A DNA stretch of 64,000 nucleotides, taken from NCBI RefSeq assembly GCF_000550785.1, contig NZ_CP004350.1, positions 352,009 to 416,008 of the forward strand, given 5' to 3'. A program made the translations under genes and the position numbers. A model generated the notes under the pieces. The model saw only the letters and a list, made by a program, of their open reading frames with translations. It searched no databases and was not told where the DNA came from. This DNA is from Corynebacterium casei LMG S-19264 (GTDB lineage: Bacteria; Actinomycetota; Actinomycetes; Mycobacteriales; Mycobacteriaceae). Numbering within the stretch: position 1 is the stretch's first letter; every line of letters starts with the position of its first letter. Below, piece by piece: positions 8,075 to 14,232 of this stretch.

Positions 8075-8974
8075 TCAAGAAGCACGTTTGAGTGTAGCTT
8101 CATTGTGCCGCTCAAACACGTTTGGTGCGAGGTGATTACACCACGAGTGCCTTCGCATCGTGTTGTACCTGGTGCACCACCGGAACACCTCCCTCCGACA
8201 CACCAGCTGGTTAGTGAATGTTTTAGAATCTTGCAGCACTTCACGCTTCATTGAGGCGTTAAACGATTCAGCTAAGGCGTTATCTGCGCTGGTTCCAATT
8301 GCTCCCATCGACTGTTTCACCCCAAGTAGCGTGCATGTCTGCTGGAATGCTTGCGAGGTATAAACACTGCCGTGATCCGAGTGAAATATTGCCCCTTTAA
8401 GGCTGCCTCGCTGGCCTTTGGCAGCTGTGAGGGCATCTTGAACCAAGCTAGTGCGCATGTGATCCGCAATCGCGAAACCGATTAGCCTGCGTGAATAGCA
8501 GTCAATCACGGTAGCCAGGTACATATTTGCCCCACCGTCAATCGGCAAATACGTAATGTCACCGACATAGAGCTGATTTGGCTTGTCGGCAGTGAACTTC
8601 CGTCCGACTAGGTCCGGAAACACTGGTTTTTTCTTATCCGAAACAGTCGTGGTGACTTTGCGTTTTTTCGTGAACCCAAACAATTTCATTGACCTCATCA
8701 CCCGTGCGACCCGTTTATGGTTGACAGGTCTATCTTTTGGATTGTCGTTGAGTTCTGCCGTGACGCGTTTGGCGCCGTAGCAGCCCTTTTCTGCGGCGAA
8801 CACGGCCTTGACTTTCGCGCCGAGGATAGCATCGCTAAACAAGCGTTTCTTGCGCTTGGCTGCACTAGATTTCCATTTGTAATACGAGGAACGATTCAAC
8901 GTCAGAACTTCACATAACCGCTTAACCGGGTAGGTTTTTCGCGCGTCGTCAACGAACCGGAAGCGGATCACCAA
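8075..8974 (-). CDS. IS3-family transposase OrfB (DDE integrase domain)
   Basis: A 299-residue protein with an HTH_21-like N-terminal region (YKWKSSAAKRKKRLF...) and an rve integrase core. The first catalytic Asp is in YVGDITYLP, the second in FHSDHGSVYTS and the Glu in NALAESFNASMKRE, so the DDE triad looks intact. The frame begins inside the end of orfA (7-bp overlap), as is usual for IS3 elements, where a programmed frameshift makes an OrfAB fusion. The GTG/TTG at the orfB start could also allow separate translation. No internal stop is seen, so the element may still be active. Confidence 0.9.
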   Translation of the reverse strand: MVIRFRFVDDARKTYPVKRLCEVLTLNRSSYYKWKSSAAKRKKRLFSDAILGAKVKAVFAAEKGCYGAKRVTAELNDNPKDRPVNHKRVARVMRSMKLFGFTKKRKVTTTVSDKKKPVFPDLVGRKFTADKPNQLYVGDITYLPIDGGANMYLATVIDCYSRRLIGFAIADHMRTSLVQDALTAAKGQRGSLKGAIFHSDHGSVYTSQAFQQTCTLLGVKQSMGAIGTSADNALAESFNASMKREVLQDSKTFTNQLVCRREVFRWCTRYNTMRRHSWCNHLAPNVFERHNEATLKRAS

Positions 8975-9303
8975 TTCGTCTCTTCCGCGAAATATTTAGC
9001 AGCCTTTTGCAAAATATCGCGCTCTTCTTGCAAGCGTTTAACTTGGCGTTCAAGCTGCCGGATCCGCTCGGTGTCGGTGACCGAGGCCGACGAGGAAGAA
9101 TCCGGGGTAATGATCGTGGTGCGCGCGGCCGTCCCGTACCTTTTGACCCAGTTATGCAAGGTAGCGCGGTTGATCCCGAGATCAGTGGCAATAGTGGTCA
9201 ATGAAGCACCCGAGGAATTCTCATAGAGTGCGACAGCATCACGCTTGAACTCTTCGGTATAGGTCTTGCTTGGCATAGTGAGGAGATTACCTTTCAGTCC
9301 CAC
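8968..9303 (-). CDS. IS3-family transposase OrfA (helix-turn-helix, leucine zipper)
   Basis: A 111-residue protein. Its N-terminal helix-turn-helix (KTYTEEFKRDAVALYENS ... ATDLGINRATLHNWVKRY) binds the terminal repeats, and a C-terminal coiled coil (TERIRQLERQVKRLQEERDIL) dimerises with OrfB. The usual start is ATG 9273 (PSKTYTEEFK), and the longer start at 9303 is less likely. It ends EETNW and overlaps orfB by 7 bp. Confidence 0.88.
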   Translation of the reverse strand: MGLKGNLLTMPSKTYTEEFKRDAVALYENSSGASLTTIATDLGINRATLHNWVKRYGTAARTTIITPDSSSSASVTDTERIRQLERQVKRLQEERDILQKAAKYFAEETNW

Positions 9304-9340
9304 GTTGATGGGATATTAGGTGTCTACCAAACAGGGGTCA

Positions 9341-9494
9341 GTGCCCAGGTGGCTATCACGGTGGTGAGTGCGCGTTCTGCCCGGGTGCGTCGTTCCAGGA
9401 GCCAGTCCGGGAAGAACGATCCAGTGCGAAGCTTAGGTACTGCAACGTCGATGGTACCCACCCGGGTATCAAGGTCACGGTGGCGGTAACCGTT
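9341..9494 (-). pseudogene. IS256-family (Mutator-type) transposase fragment
   Basis: Read on the minus strand, the bases beside the IS3 element encode about 50 residues, NGYRHRDLDTRVGTIDV followed by PKLRTGSFFPDWLLERRTRAERALTTVIAT. This is the conserved segment of Mutator-type transposases. It ends abruptly at the IS3 right terminus on one side and at a stop (9498-9500) next to the citrate-transporter remnant on the other. It is a scar of an older element, not a gene. Confidence 0.85.
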
Positions 9495-10346
9495 ATCTCA
9501 CAGGATCCGAACTCTATCTGGGTACACCTCATTCCAATTCAAGGCGTGGCAGCGGTACTGGTTCTGGGCATCGCGGCGATTTTGGGTTGGTCGGAGAAGC
9601 GACGCATCGCCAAGCTACAGGCTTCTGGTGAATTTGTGGGCACCACTGAGGTGAATGTTGCCGACATCGCGGCGGACTTCCAGAATCGTCAAGATGAGAT
9701 TCAGGAACAAAAGGGCTACCACTTCCGCAAGGGTCGTGCGATCACCATCATCAACATCGTTCTTGCACTCGGCGTACTTGTCAGCTTGCTGTCTGGGCTA
9801 TTGCCGCCGGCACCAGCATTCCTCATCGCAACCACGATTGCGCTGGTGCTCAACTTTGCTTCAGCCGATGACCAATCCGATGCCCTGAAGCGTCACGCGC
9901 CGAATGCCCTGTCCATGGCTGGTGTCATCCTGGCGGCAGCGATGTTCCTCGGCGTCCTCAATGAATCACGAATGCTGGAAGAAATCGCGCTGATGCTGGT
10001 GGCAGTCTTGCCAGAGGCTGTTGGGCCATACCTGCACGTCATTGTTGGCCTGCTGGGCGTTCCACTGGATCTGTTGACCTCTACCGACGCGTACTACTTC
10101 TCAGTGCTGCCAATCGTTCAAGAAACTGTCGCGACATATGATGTCAGCGGAATGGGCGCAGCATCCGCACTGATCATCGGCAATGTCATCGGTACTTTCG
10201 TCTCCCCATTCTCCCCAGCGCTGTGGTTGGCACTGGGCTTGGCCGGCGCCCAGATGGGCAAATACCTTAAGCTGGCATTCCCCATCGCTTGGGCGCTGTC
10301 TGTGACCATGGTGCTCGTCGCATTCTTCACCGGAATGCTGGTTTAA
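9495..10346 (+). pseudogene. CitMHS-family citrate/metal transporter, N-terminus lost
   Basis: About 283 residues of the C-terminal part of a CitMHS transporter, which imports metal-citrate complexes with protons and is usually near 430 residues. Remaining helices include WVHLIPIQGVAAVLVLGIAAIL, the second-half bundle LALGVLVSLLSGLLP, and the DAYYFSVLPIV...SPFSPALWLALGL region typical of the family. Roughly the first 150-190 residues, about half the helices, are missing and replaced by the transposase scrap. The open frame could start at GTG 9480, but that codon lies within transposase-derived DNA and a half transporter should not work. It converges on the flavin reductase remnant. Confidence 0.8.
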
Positions 10347-10360
10347 GTAGCCAGCTTGCC

Positions 10361-10621
10361 TCAGTGCGGTTTGAACTGGGAGTTGTGAAAGATCAGCGGA
10401 GTTTGCTCGGCGTAGCTGGTGGCGTCGAGCGCTTCGAGCACGGCGAGGGTGTGGTCGCCGGTGGTGATTTCCTCGACCAGGCGGGTGGTGAAGGTGGCGG
10501 TGGCGTCATCGACAACCATGGAAGTCGGTTGGCCATCGACAAGCCCTGCAACCGCCGTGATTGGTGTCGGAGCCTGCGCGAGAACTGGGCGAAGTGCAAC
10601 AGGAGAAAAAGTAGTAGGCAT
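10361..10621 (-). pseudogene. Flavin reductase-like protein with large in-frame internal deletion
   Basis: The 86-residue frame joins two ends of a flavin reductase (FMN-binding split barrel, normally about 160 residues). The N-terminal RPVLAQAPTPITAVAGLVDGQPTSMVV, where FTSVSL-type barrel sequence should follow, runs directly into DDATATFTTRLVEEITTGDHTLAVLEALDATSYAEQTPLIFHNSQF, the C-terminal part. The central FMN-binding strands are missing, so the product should not bind flavin normally. It lies 27 bp downstream of ssuA. Such reductases feed FMNH2 to the alkanesulfonate monooxygenase SsuD, so it probably belonged to the same sulfonate operon. Confidence 0.7.
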
Positions 10622-10648
10622 GATATTTCCTTTGCAAAAGAGGGTTTA

Positions 10649-11605
10649 CTAGTCTTCGAAACGGACATCGATTTGGTCCGCAAAGTCGAAGGTTTCGGGG
10701 AGAACTTCCGCGCGCTCAAATGCGCCGATGAGGTCATTTTGGGAATCAATCACTGTCTGATCGAGCGGGATTGGAAGGCGTGAGCTGCGGACATTAATCT
10801 CCGCGGCTTCGGCGTCAGCGCCGGTTTCCTCGGCGAAGATCTTCGCCCACTCCTCCGGATTATCCTTTGTCCACTGATACGCGCGGTCAATGCGATTAAG
10901 CAGGTCATCGATAGCTTCGGCGCGGGTGTCATCGGCAAGAGCTTGGTCGCTGGCGACACCAAACCCGTAGCCATTGGACAAACCCCCGGCGGTAATCAAC
11001 GGCACCGCGCCGCTGACCTCTGCGATGGCGGTGTACGGATCCCACACCGCCCAGGCATCTACCTGGCCGGACTCAAAAGCGCTCTTGGAATCTGAAGGCT
11101 GCAGGAAATTGATATTCAGGTCCTCTACATCCACCCCGGCCTTTTCCAACTGCAAGACCAGGTGGCCGTGCGCGCTGGAGCCACGCGCCACTGCCACGCT
11201 TTTGCCCTTCAAATCCGCAACGGAGGTGATATCCGAATCCTCCGGAATGAGAATGGCATCGCCTTTGGTCTCATTGGAATATGCCGAGACCACCTTGGTA
11301 TCAGTCAACCCACCGACAATCGGCGGCGTATTGCCCGTGATGGCGAAATCAATCTGCCCCGCATTTAACGCTTCAATCTGTGGTGGGCCCGAAGTAAACG
11401 TGGACCACGTGATGTCATAAGGAAGATCATCCAGCCCACCCGCGGCGGAGAGGATCTTCTCCGTGCCGGCGATCTGGTCGCCGACCTGCAGCGTGATGTT
11501 TTCAACGTCAGAGGTAGAGCCCCCGGCTGGCGAGCACGCCACCAACGACGTTGCGATGAGCCCTGCGATAGCGGTTACGGACAATGGTTTATAAATCTTG
11601 TTCAT
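10649..11605 (-). CDS. ssuA: Aliphatic sulfonate ABC transporter substrate-binding lipoprotein
   Basis: A 318-residue lipoprotein whose lipobox (LVAC) gives a lipid-anchored Cys near residue 24. The body is an SBP of the NrtA/SsuA/TauA class: LQVGDQIAGTEKILSAAGGLDD, ALNAGQIDFAITGNTPPI and SVAVARGSSAHGHLVLQLEKAG are family motifs, and WAVWDPYTAIAE is in the expected place. It captures sulfonates for sulfur supply. Its ATG overlaps the ssuB stop (ATGA), so it was the gene after ssuB in an operon. ssuB is headless and no permease gene or ssuD is present, so ssuA looks intact but has lost its partners locally. Confidence 0.85.
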   Translation of the reverse strand: MNKIYKPLSVTAIAGLIATSLVACSPAGGSTSDVENITLQVGDQIAGTEKILSAAGGLDDLPYDITWSTFTSGPPQIEALNAGQIDFAITGNTPPIVGGLTDTKVVSAYSNETKGDAILIPEDSDITSVADLKGKSVAVARGSSAHGHLVLQLEKAGVDVEDLNINFLQPSDSKSAFESGQVDAWAVWDPYTAIAEVSGAVPLITAGGLSNGYGFGVASDQALADDTRAEAIDDLLNRIDRAYQWTKDNPEEWAKIFAEETGADAEAAEINVRSSRLPIPLDQTVIDSQNDLIGAFERAEVLPETFDFADQIDVRFED

Positions 11606-11931
11606 GAGGTGACCTTCAAAAGACGGAGGAGTTCAGCGGTGTAGTGAGCAAATTGCGGATTGTTGCGATCGCGCGGGGTGGGTAGCCCGACGGTGATTTC
11701 GGCAGAGATGTATCCGTCTTCGAGCAAAATCACTCGGTCGGCCAGAGCGACTGCTTCGGCAACATCATGGGTGACCAGAAGAATGCCGAAGTTGCGGGAG
11801 GACGCGGTGTCAAGCAGTAGTTGCAGCGCAGTAATGCGGGTCAGTGCGTCGAGAGCGCCAAAAGGCTCATCCAACAGCAGTAGCTCTGGCTTGCTAATCA
11901 GGGCCCGGGCCAAGGACACGCGCTGGGATTG
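11602..11931 (-). pseudogene. ssuB: Sulfonate ABC transporter ATPase, N-terminal half lost
   Basis: The minus frame starts in the middle of an ABC signature region (QSQRVSLARAL) and continues through Walker B (LLLLDEPFGALD), the D-loop and the H-loop (LLVTHDVAEA) to a normal C-terminus. The Walker A and Q-loop, about 130 residues, are missing. Homology stops at about 11931, where the expected SGGQ becomes GRRQ, and an in-frame TAG follows at 11944-11946. Beyond lies a ROK regulator remnant on the other strand. It cannot be a working ATPase. Confidence 0.85.
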
Positions 11932-12556
11932 TCTGCGGCCGAGCTAGCCTTCCGGCTGGGACAACCAACCCGTCCATGTCGGTTCGGGTGCTGCAGCGAT
12001 GGTTGCGCAGGAACTCCTCAGCGCCCCCTTGAGCAGTGAAGACCCCGGCTCCACGCTGTACTTCTTTGCGCGCGAGGTGGTCAACCACGCGTGGATCGTC
12101 AACGGCGCCGTCCACCGTCTGCACTCCGGTAAGAACACTTCCGCATTTCACGATCTTGCCCGCGGCACTGGGCTGGAGCATGATGAGGTTCATCCTCTGA
12201 GCGGTCTAGCCACTGTCGCAGCAGCACAACGTGCAGGTGCGCAAGTACACACTTATCGGGAACTAGTACAAGCAGCCGGAAAGAATTCGACCGCGCGGCG
12301 CTTCGTCGATGCCCGCAATGACCTGCTGGTTGATGCCACCACATTAGTTCTAGACATCGTGGACCCCGCAGCACTCGTCCTGGCCGGCGAAGCATTCGTC
12401 ATTGACCGCGTCGGCCTGCGCAATGTTGTGAACAAAGTCCGCGCGCGCCGGGCAGCAAGCCAGCTGCGGATTAGTTTGGCTAGCCCCGCTGCCACCCGGG
12501 ACGCAGTGCGTCTGACCGGGGTTTATCCGCTGCGGGCGGAACCGCTGTTGGTGTAA
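11932..12556 (+). pseudogene. ROK-family transcriptional regulator, N-terminus lost
   Basis: The open frame from 11948 encodes about 200 residues resembling the C-terminal half of a ROK (NagC/XylR-type) sugar-responsive repressor: NQPVHVGSGAAAMVAQELL, then YFFAREVVNHAWIVNGAVHRLHSG, IVDPAALVLAGEAF and finally RLTGVYPLRAEPLLV. The helix-turn-helix domain and the first sugar-kinase lobe are absent, and a stop (11945-11947) precedes the frame. The ATG at 11999 is internal. It ends 8 bp before the 3' end of tRNA-Pro. The ROK assignment rests on segment resemblance only. Confidence 0.6.
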
Positions 12557-12563
12557 AAATTGG

Positions 12564-12637
12564 TCGGGATAACAGGATTTGAACCTGCGACCTCGTCGTC
12601 CCGAACGACGCGCGCTACCAACCTGCGCCATATCCCG
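12564..12637 (-). tRNA. tRNA-Pro (anticodon CGG)
   Basis: The acceptor stem CGGGATA (12631-12637) pairs with TATCCCG, with discriminator A at 12564. The anticodon stem CGTCG/CGACG encloses loop TTCGGGA, giving anticodon CGG. The T arm has GGTTCAAATCC. CCA is not encoded. Its 3' end faces the degraded accessory region. Confidence 0.95.
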
Positions 12638-12666
12638 AATATCGCAATGCTTTGCGGTACTGAAAA

Positions 12667-12672
12667 ATTATA
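12667..12672 (-). promoter_or_regulatory. -10 box of tRNA-Pro promoter
   Basis: The complement reads TATAAT, 29 bp upstream of the mature tRNA 5' end. A TTGGGG about 19 bp further upstream is a weak -35 candidate. Confidence 0.5.
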
Positions 12673-12689
12673 ACGCCGGGATGGGGTGC

Positions 12690-12720
12690 GTCCCCAAATC
12701 GCATTTCACGAATTTGGGGG
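12690..12720 (-). terminator. Hairpin after metallophosphoesterase gene
   Basis: CCCCAAAT (12692-12699) and its complement at 12712-12719 form an 8-bp stem just past the metallophosphoesterase stop. No T-run follows on the minus strand, so termination is uncertain. It sits just before the tRNA promoter. Confidence 0.35.
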
Positions 12721-12733
12721 TGGATTGCTTCAT

Positions 12734-13630
12734 CTACTCGGCTACTTCGGTGATGCGCAGCAGCGTTGCCGAAGGGCGGCAGAAGATTCGCACTGGAGCA
12801 AACTTGGAGGTGCCCAGACCGTTGGAAACGTGCATCTTCATCGGACCGAAGTCATGCATGCCCTGCACGCGCTTGCGGTCAATGCCGGAATTAGTCACCA
12901 AAGCGTGGGAGCCCGGAAGGCAGATTTGACCGCCGTGGGTGTGGCCAGACAGTGACAATTGGTAGCCGTCAGCGGCGAACTTCTCCAGTACGCGTGGTTC
13001 AGGGCTGTGCAGCAAAGCCAGGGCAAGGTCAGCGTCAGGATTCGGTGCGCCGGCAACGTCCGCGTAATCATCCAAATCATGGTGCGGATCATCAACACCC
13101 GCGGCAGCAAGGCGCACGTTGCCCACCTGGAACTCATGGGTGGCTTGGTTGGCATCACGCCAGCCGTGCTCCATGAACGCCGCGCGCATGCCGCGCCATG
13201 GCAGATCCACATAAGAAGGCTCGCGCTTTGCGCCCCACAAATACTTGAATGGGTTCACAGGACGCGGCGCCCAATAATCATTGGTGCCAAAGACGAATAA
13301 TCCAGGGCGCTTGAGCAGCGGACCCAATGCGCGCAGGACGTCTGGGACACCGGCGACATCAGAGAGATTATCGCCCGTATTGACCACCAAATCTGGCTCA
13401 AGAGCATCAAGTGCGGAAACCCACTCAATTTTTTTCTCCTGGCCTGGAATCATGTGCAGGTCGGAGATGTGCAGCAGCTTGAAGTCCTTCTCACCGCGCA
13501 AAGTGCCTGGTTTGAGAAGTGGCACGGTCACTTCCTTGAGCTCGAATTTGGTTAATTCGGAATAGCCCCACGCAAGGGTGGCAAGGCCCGCGATTGCTGG
13601 TGTTAGGAGTAATGGCACGATTTTCTTCAC
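12734..13630 (-). CDS. Metallophosphoesterase (calcineurin-like)
   Basis: A 298-residue protein with an N-terminal hydrophobic segment (residues 4-22, probable membrane anchor) and the calcineurin-type metal-binding motifs: HISDLHM, VVNTGDNLSD, GTNDYW (GNHD equivalent), ALLHSPEP and SGHTHGGQI. The family hydrolyses phosphate esters with two metal ions. The YkuE-like arrangement with a lipid- or membrane-anchored N-terminus suggests a cell-surface or inner-leaflet substrate such as UDP-diacylglucosamine or a phospholipid, which is inference. It is divergent from the YqeY gene, with a 32-bp gap holding both promoters. Confidence 0.85.
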   Translation of the reverse strand: MKKIVPLLLTPAIAGLATLAWGYSELTKFELKEVTVPLLKPGTLRGEKDFKLLHISDLHMIPGQEKKIEWVSALDALEPDLVVNTGDNLSDVAGVPDVLRALGPLLKRPGLFVFGTNDYWAPRPVNPFKYLWGAKREPSYVDLPWRGMRAAFMEHGWRDANQATHEFQVGNVRLAAAGVDDPHHDLDDYADVAGAPNPDADLALALLHSPEPRVLEKFAADGYQLSLSGHTHGGQICLPGSHALVTNSGIDRKRVQGMHDFGPMKMHVSNGLGTSKFAPVRIFCRPSATLLRITEVAE

Positions 13631-13662
13631 GCATCAAGCCTACAGGGGTAAATTAGGAAACT

Positions 13663-14115
13663 ATGAGTCAGTTAAAAGAAACCATCCGTGCAGACCTCAA
13701 GACCTCCATGAAGGCTAAAGAAAAAGAGCGCACCGGTGCTATCCGTGCGCTTCTTGCCGCTATCCAGGCAGAAGAAACCACCGGTGCTCGTCATGAAATC
13801 ACCGATGAAGACGTGTTGAAAGTTATCGCGCGTGAAATCAAGAAGCGCCGTGAGTCCGCGCAGATGTACTCGGATAATGGCCGTCCTGAGTTGGCCGAGG
13901 CAGAGCTGTCTGAGGTGCCTTACTTTGAGGCATACCAGCCGGCACAGCTTGATGATGCCGAGGTGGACAAGCTTGTCGATGACGCGATTGCCGAAGTTGG
14001 TGCTGATTCCATGGCGCAGATGGGCCAGGTTATGAAGATTGCCTCCGAGAAGGCTGCCGGCGCAGTTGATGGCAAGCGCCTGTCTGATGCAGTGAAAGGC
14101 AAGCTCAGCTCCTAA
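13663..14115 (+). CDS. GatB/YqeY domain protein
   Basis: A 150-residue cytosolic protein matching the free-standing YqeY family, which resembles the tRNA-binding C-terminal domain of the amidotransferase subunit GatB. Family segments: MSQLKETIRADLKTSMKAKEKERTGAIRALLAAIQ, VIAREIKKRRESAQMY, EVPYFEAYQPAQL and MGQVMKIASEKAAGAVDGKRLS. Function is not established. The ATG at 13663 may lie very close to the transcription start. It is followed by a strong terminator. Confidence 0.88.
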   Translation: MSQLKETIRADLKTSMKAKEKERTGAIRALLAAIQAEETTGARHEITDEDVLKVIAREIKKRRESAQMYSDNGRPELAEAELSEVPYFEAYQPAQLDDAEVDKLVDDAIAEVGADSMAQMGQVMKIASEKAAGAVDGKRLSDAVKGKLSS

Positions 14116-14164
14116 GCCTATTAATTAGGACATCTAATAGCCTTAGGAGTCAGTGGCCGAGGCA

Positions 14165-14204
14165 AAAAGAGGCAGACACCAGAGATTCTGGGTCTGCCTC
14201 TTTT
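14165..14204. terminator. Bidirectional intrinsic terminator
   Basis: Perfect 13-bp arms (AAAAGAGGCAGAC at 14165-14177 and its complement at 14192-14204) flank a 14-base loop, with A-run and T-run at the outer ends. It lies between the convergent YqeY and penicillin-binding protein genes and can serve both. Confidence 0.9.
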
Positions 14205-14232
14205 GCTGCTAGATGAGCCTATCTACAACGCT

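Larger units (their letters stand above)
8044..9340 (-). mobile_element. IS3-family insertion sequence, complete
   Basis: The terminal inverted repeats are visible: the left end 8044-8065 and the complement of the right end 9319-9340 both begin TGACCCC and share GTAGACAC after a 6-base variable block. Between them lie overlapping orfA and orfB on the minus strand. The total length of 1,297 bp is normal for the family. The flanking bases (GCC on the left, GTG on the right) do not form the 3-4-bp target duplication expected of a simple insertion, and the two flanks carry unrelated genes. Both facts suggest a later deletion or recombination between copies. Confidence 0.9.
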
